From Taiwanofungus camphoratus (taxonomy: Eukaryota > Basidiomycota > Agaricomycetes > Polyporales > Taiwanofungaceae), in the NCBI GenBank assembly GCA_003999685.1, contig CP021229.1, forward strand, positions 806,001 through 870,000: DNA of 64,000 nt. The letters are read 5' to 3'. Shown piece after piece: positions 1 through 9,928 of the stretch. The position numbers were made by a program, and so were the translations under genes. Within the stretch, counting starts at the first letter, position 1. Every line of letters starts with the position of its first letter. The notes beneath the pieces are model-generated. The model was not told the origin of the DNA. It saw nothing but the letters and a program-made list of their open reading frames with translations, and searched no databases.

Positions 1-170
1 CTAGGTTGTCTTCATGTTTCGTTCTCAGAGGTGATTGTCAGGTACAATGGCTGAATGAATGATAGATTGCAGACGTCTACAAACGAGAATGGACTACAGA
101 TGTGAAGCTATTCTCAATACAGGGTTCTTCATGAATAAAGTCGAAATACTTTCCGCAGAAGGCGGCATGG

Positions 171-1441
171 TTACATATCAGATTTTGTGATCGCAAACGA
201 GGCCAGTTCGAGGTCAGTCGTGTTCATTGCTTCCGTCCTGACGGATATCGCAGTTGGACGACTGGTGAATTTTGCTGTCGTGTTGACCAATGTTTCCGAT
301 GGAGTATTGAAGCCCAGACCCACACGAACAATGATAAGCGTTGGGGCGATTCCCTGGTGGTCATGATATCAGCTGAGAGTCGGATTCATTCATCTCTGTC
401 GTTACTTACGTAGACTTGAAGAGCAATGGGTACAACGACAGCCTGCGCAGGGTTCCCAAGTGCAAACGTGACAACGACGCAAAGTTGTACTGCCAGGAAG
501 AGAGCACCCGACTCGATGAGCATGGCAGTCACGGTGTGAACGTATTCACGGGTAGTGCTCCTAACGGTCTCTATTCCTCTGGCCACCCACCAGATGCGGC
601 CAATAATCATGGCGGTGACAATAATATTGAGACATAGCGAAAGAGCGAAAGAGCTTGTTCCGAGTGGGGCGATCGCTTTGGGAGCAAAAACAGCTGTAGT
701 GTCAGTGAGGGCTACCAAGCCGAGACCAGCCATCGAGCAAGCTAGGGGTCATCAAAAATTCAGAAGCAATTGTCAGCTACATCACGAAAAGACAAACCAA
801 TTGCAGTTAGGGAGATGACCAGAGGGAACAAAATAGCAATAAAACTCCTGCTCCAAACCAGCCAACATCTGTAAATCTTTGGCTGACATCAAAGACTGAC
901 TCAAATATACAAGGCATCAATAATACTCACCAGGACCAGTTGCGCGAAAAAGTCAAATATACTAAATAGAATATCCGCAGCTAGGAGCCCATGAGTTTCC
1001 TCTGTCAACGGGATTATACCAGGCTCTCTGATCTGTTAGTGTTGATTGGAAACCAATCCTTGTTCAGATCATTTAAGTCTCCGGCTTGGGGGCATCGGCA
1101 CTGACCAAACAGGTAAGTTTGTTGTCGAACTCTAGAGCGAAGTGAACCTGCATGCCGTGAGATAAGAAGAACGATGGCTAAATCATGTAACATACAGTGC
1201 AGCAAGTAAAGAGGAGGCAGGTAATGAACAAGAGTGGCCATTTGATTGTCCGCTCCTTCCTGTACCAAGTCAATATCCCGAGGGACATGAAGAATAGCAC
1301 TATATTGAGACCTATATGTATGCATTCTCGTTATAAGACCGAGCACTTTCTCGCATGAAACATGATGGATTGCAACTTACCATAAGCGATGGCCTCAGCA
1401 ATAAACCCGACAAATGCGGCTTCGTCAGGTGATATCGCCAT
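171..1441 (-). CDS. Basidiomycete multi-pass membrane protein, about seven exons
   Basis: Reading the minus strand from the ATG at 1441 gives an N-terminus MAISPDEAAFVGFIAEAIAYG-like, then an intron and an exon near 1311-1196 with a hydrophobic segment (LNIVLFFMSLGILTWYRKER). Further exons carry a segment with CWLVWSRSFIAILFPLVISL, a segment around 733-412 (two more helices, SGALF motif) and a last exon opening with GIAPTLIIVRVGLGFNT. The order of helices and the final I-A-P-T-L-x-I-x-R-V-G-L-G motif match a large family of uncharacterised agaricomycete membrane proteins of about 330-350 residues with roughly seven helices. Function is unknown. The last intron is about 352-411 with clear GTAAGT and CAG ends; stop TAA at 171-173. 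The middle exon borders near 1014-1130 are the least certain. No break is needed to read it. Confidence 0.72.
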
Positions 1442-2230
1442 GTTGCTTAGGCACTGGTCGACAGGAGAGGAATAAAGTAAATTCAATCTGTCGTGGCGAC
1501 AATGCGCAGGAATTTAAGTGCTGGGCCACCCCAGAGAAAGTTCTCTCGTCCAGTGTGGTAGCGTAGCAATAAATAGGAATGCCCGAACAGACAATCAGCC
1601 TCGTTTCATCGTGCGAGAGAAGGCTGGCTCTCCTGGGAGTCGGCGGCGGTTGCAATGCACATTGTGACAATACTGAATGGCCGTTCGAGGACGGCGTCAA
1701 CCTGTCCAATATTGGTGGTGTCAGTCAGCAAGAAGCGGGGTCTTGGGTCAAGAATTCTGGAAAGGGCCTATCAAGTGCTAAATACGACGAGTAAGTAGGA
1801 CATGATAGTCAGGTACGAACAGACGATCAAATGCCACTGGGCGGCACTGTTCAAGTCCAGATGGCATACGTACGAGCGAGGTTATCTCGGATTCTACCTT
1901 CAAATTAGAGGCTAGTAGGGTCTCTAAGTCGAAATCCCAGTCCTGTCCCTTCACTAACAGGCGTGATGAAAGTTAGTACACTTTTAAAATGGAAAACCAA
2001 AACTAGTGAATGTGAGTCCAGGAACTCCGGAATTGTTGCGCTGGCATGTCAATGATATGTCAAATTTGACATCCATATTGCCCGGCTGACTTTCTATATT
2101 GATGATAATCGTCAGAGGATGTACGGTTGTCGTTATATCACACAGTGAACAAGCTGCCATGATAACTTAATTTTCAAATTGATGCAGAAGGCCAAATGCA
2201 GACTGTCCGGTGTTGCAGCTACGTTTACTA
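1442..2230. other. Intergenic stretch, no gene recognised
   Basis: Between the membrane-protein start and the left end of transposon E there is no open frame with recognisable content, no tRNA-like structure and no clear repeat. It presumably holds the membrane-protein promoter. Confidence 0.5.
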
Positions 2231-2308
2231 CAGTTGATTCGGAAATTCTTGGGAGACGCGTCTCGGCAGCGTTCGTAAATAAGATATGCCTATCTCATCC
2301 TCGACTAC
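2231..2308 (+). repeat. Left terminal inverted repeat of transposon E
   Basis: Starts CAGTTGATTCGG directly after TA. The outer 46 bases are perfectly inverted at 9451-9496. The inner part (GTAAATAAGATATGCC ... CGACTAC) is matched by the complement of 6572-6600 joined to 8508-8512, that is, across the Tc1 insertion. Confidence 0.85.
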
Positions 2309-2408
2309 ATCACGTGACCATTGTCTGTCACACTTACAGCAATTTGGCAGAGAGAAATACGAAAAAATCTATAGGCTAAAGACACAGCTCATAACTCAAA
2401 ATTCCGCA

Positions 2409-2451
2409 ACCATCAAACTGTGCAGAAATGAGCTATCTACAGTTTGATGGT
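2409..2451. repeat. 13-bp perfect hairpin upstream of the E transposase
   Basis: ACCATCAAACTGT at 2409-2421 is the exact inverse of ACAGTTTGATGGT at 2439-2451, with a 17-base loop and a T-rich run just after. It lies between E's left terminal repeat and the transposase start. It could be a transposase-binding or regulatory site, or a small insertion. Confidence 0.6.
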
Positions 2452-2997
2452 GGCCAATTTTTTATTTAGGGCCTTGTTAGATAGTTATAAGAGCATCTTG
2501 TACGGAACTGAAGATACTTGCTTAGATAAGCAATATGACACGACAATTATCCATCGCAGCCAATTCAAGGTCATAGCTTAATGCCCAAGAGAAGTGGCAG
2601 GTCACAGACCACTCTGAACAATCTTGGAGGTAATGCACGAAAAAGACAAAAGACAAAAGATGGGATTAACAATGAAAATGTTGGTGTATCAGTAAAATGT
2701 TTTAGAATAAGTCCTCATTTCCGAGCTTGTCATAGAAAGCACCCGGGCCAAGGGTCCTTGGTAGAGGTATTTTTGCAGATAATGATACCCAAACACCAGT
2801 CCAGATATATCAGAGAATGGAACAGACCTTTATGAAGATCATTCCGAGTCAACCCATCAAATCCAGCTCAGCATCTTCAGCATTATCTGGTGTGACTGTC
2901 AACTCGAGTTTCTTACAGGATTCACAGCCCATTTCTAGCCATAATCATACAGCAGACACTATTTCATCAGTGCCAATGGATAGGCAAACAGTCACGG

Positions 2998-3968
2998 TGA
3001 TGCGCTCTATAACACTCCAACCTCTACTGGGTACGACCTAGAGAAGCTGGAAAGCTATAGAACTAGTTAGTGTTGAGGGGAGAGTCAGCAGCAAAGGGTT
3101 CCCAGTCTCAAATGGGTCGAGAGATGTCTACGAAGGCCTTCGATGACCTACGACGTGTGTCGTGACTGCTCGATGTAGCTTCTATGCACTACTATGCTGT
3201 ACTAAGGAGAGGCAAGACATGTGGACTTAGCTGATACGCAGCCCTTCAATTGCTGTAAAAGGTGGACTTGTGTTAGAGATGAGACGCTAGCGCAACCCTT
3301 CGATGTGGCTCGAAGGCGGATGTAAGACTGAGCGCAACCCTTTGATGGATGTCAAAGACGGACAAGATGCAACCCTTCAAAATACTGTAGAAGGCGGATG
3401 GTAGACACAACTCTTTGGACGTAATTGAAGACGGAAGGACGCAGTAGAACGCAGAAGGAGACTGAATCGAAGATGCTCTTCTTGAGCTCTGCAGGATGGG
3501 GGTAAACTTCTCTGTTGTTCCGAGACACCATACATCGCGTTTATACTACTGTACTATAATGTAAGGTGCATCAGGAGTGGCATAGTACGAGTGGCATCCT
3601 AACTACTTGCGTACTACGGACTACAGAGTGGCATGAAATATACTAAGACAAGACCTGGGGCCGTAGTGTTATTGAGTACATCGAGTGGCGTGTCGTAGCA
3701 GATTGAGCAATATTGGCGAGACCGGTCACGTGCGAGGACATTGAGTGGCAACTGCATGTGGCGTATTGTGTGTAGAGGGAACGGTACACCAGAACATCAG
3801 ACTGGAACTGGCAGAGTGGCAGTGGCGTGATTCGAAGCCATCAGTGAGTCCTGCGGTGGCTTTTCGGGCTGTATTGGATGTGTCAAGTGGTGTCGAAGGT
3901 ATGACTAAGGTCCTAGGGTCGAGTGAGGGCGCTCCGTGGGGCCTAGAAGGGCCTGGCGTCTATCAACA
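2998..3968 (-). mobile_element. LTR-like element D, copy 1 (solo, about 970 bp)
   Basis: This block matches, end to end, the two flanks of the nested cluster at 50748-51125 and 59737-60389. It splits the E transposase frame between 2997 and 3969. Read on the minus strand it begins TGTTGATAG and ends near CATCA, so a solo LTR is the best guess, but a flanking target duplication is not convincing. It contains no coding region. Inside are a tandem array of small hairpins (about 3240-3430) and six copies of GAGTGGC (3575-3820). Old fossil copy. Confidence 0.6.
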
Positions 3969-4229
3969 GTCTCAGCAACTGATACATTGACAAGCAACTC
4001 AAGTCTATTTCAACCACCACCAACACTTGCAGACACACAAAGTGCCTTGAATGACATTATAGCACTCCTTTGCCCACGACGAACAAATGGTATTGGCCAT
4101 CTTTCATTCAAGGGTGGAGATAAGCTACAACATCACATGGAGCAGATGAAAATGCTTCTGGGATTCTATACTCGAGAGGGGAAGGCTACTGGATGGATTG
4201 ATGCATCTTTGAGAACTGCAGATGCTTAC

Positions 4230-4730
4230 TGTTACTGGTGGGGTTCACCCTGGTAATGCTGCAGAAGCTTGGAGCAGTATGCAGCGAAGGGTTGAGGAGG
4301 AGCGGCGGTGACGACGAGTCACGATCCTCGGTAGTCTTCAACTACAAGCCCTATGTAGTCGCGATAGTCTTTACGGGCTTTTTGAGGTGCGAGAAGATGT
4401 GTAAAGAAAAGCGTGTATTGGTACTAATGCGTAGTACACTTTGGAAAGGATGAACAAAGAGAATATGACTAGGGGAACCTCCAGCAGTGGGTCCCTCCTT
4501 TATACTGCCACCGCCAACCCCCAGGTATACTAGCAGCCCCCCCAGGGACCGCATAAGGCAAGAGGAGTCAGCGGCCCGAAAGTACATAACTACCATGGCA
4601 TAAGCGGGGACGGTCAGCCCGTCAGTCAATCTGGGTAAGTAAGGTGTGGAAGGGATGCCGTGCGTCCATGGTGTGACAAACAAAGGGAAAGAAAAAACGA
4701 ACAAGTCTCTAGTCCTACCCGACAGTAACA
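4230..4730 (+). mobile_element. Solo LTR of gypsy-type family A
   Basis: 501 bp starting TGTTACTGG and ending CAGTAACA, flanked by the perfect 5-bp duplication CTTAC (4225-4229 and 4731-4735). It is the same sequence family as the LTRs at 46181-46660 and 62513-63020, but clearly more diverged from them than they are from each other. It lies inside the E transposase gene, so it is younger than E. No internal region remains. Confidence 0.92.
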
Positions 4731-6551
4731 CTTACCAGGAGAGACCAAGCAAGGCAAAAAAGCTTCACATGTGGACTCGCAATTTTGTTACAGATTGGCA
4801 TACACTCCCAGTTGGTCTAGCGGCATACTGGAATGCATCTCCACTTGATGATCATGATCTAAAGGAGGCAATATGTCAGCATCTTCAAAGTATTGGTGAA
4901 TACGTACGTGCAATGGACATTGTGGAATTTGTGGCACAGCCCAAGGTTCTGGTAGCTTATGGATTAAAAAAGCCTATTGCTCTTTCTACAGCACAATCAT
5001 GGATGCACGCACTTGATTATTGATGGACAAAGGCACCAAGTGGACAATTTGTTGATGGCCATGAACATAAAGATGTTGTGAACTATCGCAATATGGTTTT
5101 CTTGCCTGCACTTGCAGAACTGGATTATGATGCATATCAATGGGCCAATGGGGTTGAAATTCCAGTCTTGGATGATGCACCATGCCCTCGCAATCTACGT
5201 GTTGTCTACTGGTATTATGATGAATCAACCTTCTATGCACATGACCGATGAATGCTTCGATGGGTCCACAAGTCTGAGAAGGCAGTATCACACACAAAAG
5301 GAGAGGGGGGCTCTATTATGGTAGCCAATTTCGTCTCCACAGAGTATGGATGGCTTCAATCACCTGATGGACAGGTGTCAGCAAGGATTCTTTTCAAAGC
5401 AGGCAAGAATAGAGACAGATATTTCACCAATGAAGAAATTCTGGAACACGCCACAAAGACAATGGACATTTTGCAGTGCCACTATTCACATGAGCGACAC
5501 ATTCTTATCTTTGACAATGCAACAACTCACCTCAAACGTGCCCCTGGTGCCCTCTCAGCACGTAATATGTTTATGAAGCCTACTGCAGAGGGAAAGCCCA
5601 TGTTCGGTGTTGAAGTCCATATGACCGGAGAGGATGGCAAACCTATCTATGGTCCAAATGGCAAGATCTTGAAGCAGAAAGTCCGCATGACAGATGCCAA
5701 ATTTGCGAATGGTTCACTGCAGTCATTGTACTTCCCACCAGGCCATTTACGAGAGGGTGTGTTCAAAGGCACTGCGATCATACTGGAGGAACGTGGGTTC
5801 AATGTGAGCAGCTTGCGTGCACAATGCCCTCACTTCAAGCGTCCGCCACCAGCACTCAATTGCTGCTGTCACCGGCTGCTTTATAATCAACCTGACTTTC
5901 GTGATGTAGAACCACTTCTCAAAACTCACTGCAAGGTCCGTAATTTTGCTGTTCTATTTCTTCTAAAGTTTCACTGTGAACTTAATCCGATTAAGCAGTG
6001 CTGGGGCTATGCAAAGAGAGAATATCGGACATATCCCCTGTCCTCTATGGAAGCTGATTTTGAGCGCAATGTCATAACTGCGCTAGATCATGTTTCTCTC
6101 ATATCCATTCGCCGGTAAGCCTCAATTTGATTTAAGGTATTGCCACTCAAAAATTGATCATACCTGTTTTTTCTCATCAGATTCTTCACACGGACACACC
6201 ATTTCATGGATGCATATCGAGGTGGGCTGTCAGGTAAACAGGCTGCATGGGCAAGCAAGAAATATCGTGGTCATCGAGTACTTCCAAACAACATTCTCGA
6301 TGACTTGGAGAAGGCAGGTGTTATGCTGTAGCATAATATCTAAGTCCTTTCATTTATTTCTTTGTCTCTTGGTTTATACATTATATTGAACTACTGACTA
6401 CCTGCTGCCCATTCAAGCCCTTCGTCTAATTCTTGTTTGCGTACGGTCTAGTATCTCGCGTTTGAACGAGCAACTGCATTAATTAAGCTTATATTCTGCA
6501 CTTATCGTGTAACTAATGTCTTAACAAACACTTGTTCGGTTGTTATGCGTG

Positions 6552-6570
6552 ATTGTCACACTGTGACAAT
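6552..6570. repeat. 19-base palindrome beside E's right repeat
   Basis: ATTGTCACACTGTGACAAT reads the same on both strands around a central C. It lies just inside the right terminal repeat of E. The left end has a related but imperfect run (GTGACCATTGTCTGTCAC near 2313-2330), so this may be a transposase sub-terminal binding site. Confidence 0.5.
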
Positions 6571-6676
6571 AGTAGTCGAAAATGAGATGGGCATATCTTA
6601 CGAATAAATCAAATAAATCAGAATAATCGTAAAATCATCTACAACCTCTCCTCTTGGTAAACTGCTCTACTTTGCT

Positions 6677-7802
6677 ATGGTCTATCGACGGATAAGCGAA
6701 GGAATGAAGCAGCGATCTTTAGAGCTCCTCCAGGAAGGCTGGGAACTCCCACATATTACAGAAGCATTGGACGTCTCGCTGCAGAGTGTAAGCTGGTGGG
6801 TCGACAATTATCGACAGCATGGGCATGTCAATTCAGCCTCAGTGCTATGAGGAAGACATTATCTATTGACTGGAAATGTTGAGCTGCAAGAGCTGATCTT
6901 TGAGACACCTACCCTGTTTATAGACGAGATCACAGAATGGCTTGTCGTCTATCATGACCAGCCTATTTCAACCACAGCACTGCACAACAATCTACGAGAT
7001 CTTGGGTTCACTTACAAGCTGCTCCGGTGAGCTGCTGCAGAGCGGGGCAATGTGGCATGGGCACAGTGGCTATACAATATCACATCCCATTTCACAGGTG
7101 ATCAGCTTATTTTCGCTGATGAGTCCAGCAAGGATGGGCAAACTGTCTTTCACTGATATGGAAGAGCACCTGCAGGAGAGTGTGCGTCGCAAATGATGTC
7201 ACTTGATCGAGGGGTTCGTCATAGCATTCTACCCACCCTCTCTTTGGCCGGATACATTGCGCTTCGTGTCGTTGAAGGTTCAATAGACGGAGAAGAGCTC
7301 TATGATTGGGTAGTTAACGATCTGGTACGTTTCTTGACCTTCCTCCATGGTTACTTTATTATTCATTCACCTGCACAACAGCTTTCACAAATGAACTGAT
7401 TCCCTGGTCCACAAAGCATTTTAATTGTTGATAACTGCAGTACATATAAGAGTGATGCTGTGCATGAGGCAGTAGAGGCTGCAGGTATGATTTCATGTCT
7501 TAGTATGAAAACCAAAGCACTCATGATGAATTTGTGGTATACAGGTTGTGTTTTTATTTTTCTTCTGACTTACTCACCCAATCTTAACCCGATTGAAGAG
7601 AGCTTCAGCTGTCGTAAGTGGTCTGTATAGGCTAGCAGTGTTTGAATATCTGATGAAGGGCCAGTCAAATACTACATGCACTGAAATTCAGAGAAACTAC
7701 AAGAGGCTGAGTTTCCAGAGATTGCGTTGATGGAGGTGTGTATGGCTGCTGTCAATGCTCAGAAGGCAAGAGGTTGGTTTGTGCACAGCGGATACATTTA
7801 AA
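6677..7802 (+). pseudogene. Tc1-like transposase of element F (degenerate)
   Basis: Starts MVYRRISEGMKQRSLELLQEG, a helix-turn-helix region with SLQSVSWWVDNYRQHG. The DDE core follows: FADESSKDGQT near 7112-7145, ILIVDNCSTYKSD near 7420-7455, and YSPNLNPIEESFSC near 7572-7615. The second and third acidic residues are about 35 apart, the DD34E-type spacing of Tc1. The end is ARGWFVHSGYI and TAA at about 7800. At least two introns with normal borders seem to be present. In-frame stops (for example TGA at 6848-6850, and more near 7027 and 7157) make it non-functional. All three catalytic acidic residues are kept. Confidence 0.85.
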
Positions 7803-7987
7803 ACAAGTTATATTAAATGGCTGTATTGTAATTCAATGTTATGCAAATGCAGGGCTCATGATATGAGCAAAAGCATAGGTGTTGTGAGATTACTGATGAG
7901 GGTAAGTACCATCTCTCGAGCTTTCCACCAGGTTTTGCCTTTGTTGGTGTATAGAAGACAGTATCTGAGACAGCCTCTGCAACAGCC

Positions 7988-8362
7988 TCAGATGGATGTG
8001 CAGAAAGGTGAATTTGAAGCTTCATGTGACTGCGGCAGGGCGAAGCTATAAGAATTGTAAGTACAGGTTCGTACTCCAGTAAAGAGTACCTGATACTCAC
8101 CTTTGGAGGCTTCTATCACACCCTCCTCCACAGATTCAGATGCACCATTGTTATTTTTGTCATCTGCTGTCTGAGAGCCTGAGGTCACTTCATCTTTGTT
8201 TTCATCTTCGTCTTCTCCCTTCTCTTCAATCTCCTCCCCTTCATCCAGTTCACAAGGTGAATTGACAGATGTCATTCTATCTGATCCAAGTGCCTCATTT
8301 GCCACATCTATGAGTCGTTGTGTCCCATCCTGGCATTTGAGGCGAAACATGCTATCAGGCAC
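7988..8362 (-). other. Acidic reverse-strand open frame inside element F
   Basis: The 650 bp between the Tc1-like transposase and F's right terminal repeat contains a minus-strand frame of up to 124 codons. It begins MFRLKCQDGTQRLIDVANEAL and continues into a run rich in Glu and Asp (EEIEEKGEDEDENKDE). A plausible donor after EASKG suggests a spliced gene. I do not recognise it. It could be a captured host fragment, a second transposon gene or chance. It is inside the terminal repeats, so it moved with F. Confidence 0.3.
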
Positions 8363-8529
8363 TTGAAAGTGCTTGTGCTGCTCTGAGGTTTTGGGAGGTG
8401 TTCATGACATTAAACAACAGCATATACTGTAGAAAATAGACTGTAGAATTGAACATGTATACGAGTAATGATTTTACGATTATTCTGATTTATTTGATTT
8501 ATTCGTATTTACGAACGCTGCTGAGACAC

Positions 8530-9452
8530 ACCCTTCTTGACCTCGAACCACCACCATCTCCTTGAGCGCTTGTTGCTCACTGAGGCTTTACTCTACCATC
8601 CCTCTCTTAATACCACTCATTCTCATGTCAAGATCATCCAACTTGACCCCCACATTCTTTTTCTGAGCATCAATTAACTTGATCATAGAATCGTCACTGT
8701 CTCACACTGCCTACAGTGACATTCTTCTCTCCCTTATCTGTCACCTGTCACTCAGAAGTGACAGCCTCCAAATCCTCCTGACCTATATGTGGTCAGCCTC
8801 AAACTTAACCAATTGTTGATGAACATGGTCTCTTGTAGAAGGGGAGGGGAGCAATTGCTTCCTGGCACTACTCAACACCCATGCAAGATGTGCCGAAAAG
8901 AGGGCCTCCGTGTGTGGTTTGTCATTATGGGAGTTAGGGCATGTTGCCAGGGGATCGGGGTCGAAGGGGTGGGCCGATATACTGTGCCCTGTCGGTATGA
9001 GGATTTCTGAGCCAGGTTGGGAGGGGAGGGGGGGGAACTTCAGTCAGTCATTGGGTAAGCGGGCCTCCTTCAACAGGCCGCACGGAACACGGGGAGGAAT
9101 TGTCGTGGGAAGTTTATTTGGGTGTCTGTGACCATCCCTAATTTGGTCACCCATGAGGCAGGGAGGATAGCAGCGCCGAGCGTCTGCGATGACCCTTCCC
9201 GCCCACTTGATGACTGAGGCCCGAAACCAGTAGGGCTACACTCAGTCCCTTACGGGTGCTGACGGTACGGACAACCGAGCCGGGCAACCTTTCTGAGCGT
9301 GTGGATTTCCTGCCCACGCCACGTAACGAGGGCACCGATCGTTAACGGTGCACCGCTCGTGGGGGCGCGGAGCCTACTTCCTATCCCAAACTCTGCATGT
9401 ACCTGCGTTGTACGGAGTATAAACCCGGTGAATCCAAAAAAACAAAAAAAAA
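8530..9452 (+). mobile_element. 5'-truncated LINE fragment with poly(A) tail
   Basis: The block ends in an A-rich tail (9436-9452, A5-7 C A9) and is flanked by a 17-bp direct repeat, GAACGCTGCTGAGACAC at 8513-8529 and GAACGCTGCCGAGACGC at 9453-9469 (two differences). A long direct repeat plus 3' poly(A) is the mark of target-primed reverse transcription. The flanking repeat is E's terminal repeat sequence, so the landing site was inside E. The body is GC-rich and has no recognisable reverse transcriptase, as expected for a fragment made only of a LINE 3' end. The family cannot be named from this. Confidence 0.75.
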
Positions 9453-9496
9453 GAACGCTGCCGAGACGCGTCTCCCAAGAATTTCCGAATCAACTG
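9453..9496 (-). repeat. Outer part of the right terminal inverted repeat of E
   Basis: Inverse of the first bases of E, ending ...CCGAATCAACTG before TA at 9497-9498. Its inner neighbour is the poly(A) tail of an inserted LINE fragment, so the remainder of the repeat lies left of 8530. Confidence 0.85.
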
Positions 9497-9928
9497 TAAT
9501 GGTTTGTCAGCATTCTGGAATCGAATACCTTCAAACTTCAAGCTTCAAGTTTCCAGGCCCACGACTGCTCGAGCATCACACACACAAACTTCCTATGGTG
9601 GGAGGATCGTTGGTCTGCCATTGACAAGGCACGCTGACTACTACGTGTCGATAGACTTGACTTGACTTTCAGCGACACAGAGTCTGCCGACAGCTTCTGA
9701 ATTCCGAGAAGGGGAACGACTATCGTCAGACCCGGTCTAACTCCAGTCTTTGACGCTGATCTACGACACCGATAACAATAAAGATGAGCCCCATGTCTCG
9801 GGATCTATTGTGGTCAGACGTACGACAGATATCATGATATCCAGCACGCCGGACTGCAAGCTCAACATTTGTGCTACCACATTATTTGCTTTGAGCTTGC
9901 TATGTTTTTGCGCTGCGATCGCCTTTGA

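Larger units (their letters stand above)
2581..6331 (+). pseudogene. DDE transposase of element E, interrupted and degenerate
   Basis: Coding blocks run 2581-2997 (basic N-terminus MPKRSGRSQ, ARKRQK), about 3969-4229 (KGGDKLQHHMEQMKMLL), 4736-6112 and, after an intron with GTAAGC and CAG ends, 6179-6331 (WASKKYRGHRVLPNN, stop TAG). The core has YDESTFYAHD near 5216-5245, ILIFDNATTH near 5505-5535 and HCELNPIKQCWGYAK near 5970-6015. These correspond to the three catalytic DDE positions, but the third is Lys (IKQCWG) where relatives as I know them have Glu. The second and third positions are about 160 residues apart and enclose a Cys cluster (LNCCCHRLL). In-frame stops occur at about 5022 and 5251, and two LTR-type elements split the N-terminal half. 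The copy should be inactive. The family is common in agaricomycete genomes as a hypothetical or DDE protein. Confidence 0.8.
6601..8505 (+). mobile_element. Tc1-like DNA transposon F inserted in E's right repeat
   Basis: A perfect 37-bp terminal inverted repeat is present: 6601-6637 (CGAATAAATC...) is the exact inverse of 8469-8505 (...GATTTATTCG). Both ends are bounded by TA (6599-6600, 8506-8507), the duplication expected of Tc1/mariner elements. The element is 1905 bp. It carries a DDE transposase at 6677-7802 and about 650 bp of further sequence. Perfect terminal repeats indicate a fairly recent insertion, although the transposase is broken. Joining its two flanks restores the inner part of E's right terminal repeat. 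Confidence 0.95.
2231..9496 (+). mobile_element. DNA transposon E (TA target site, 78-bp TIRs), heavily invaded
   Basis: The first 46 bases after 2230 recur inverted and without mismatch at 9496 going left, and both ends are bounded by TA (2229-2230 and 9497-9498). Further inward the left repeat (to 2308) continues to match the right one, but the right one is cut into three pieces: 9453-9496, about 8508-8529 and 6572-6600. A Tc1-like element (6601-8505) and a LINE fragment (8530-9452) explain the two gaps. A DDE transposase gene lies inside (2581-6331). Two LTR-type insertions interrupt the gene (about 2998-3968 and 4230-4730). Removing all four insertions would leave an element of about 3.9 kb. 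The TA duplication and DDE residues suggest the IS630/Tc1/mariner supergroup in the broad sense, but the transposase is not a standard Tc1 type. Confidence 0.85.

Noticed and set aside
2991-3973. 5-bp ACAGT repeats on both sides of D copy 1 as a target duplication
   Set aside because: The left one is not directly adjacent to the TG end, and copy 2 shows no equivalent; treated as chance.
9147-9335. Frames with Arg/Ser-rich translations in the GC-rich block
   Set aside because: They lie inside the LINE fragment, do not match reverse transcriptase and read equally well in several frames.
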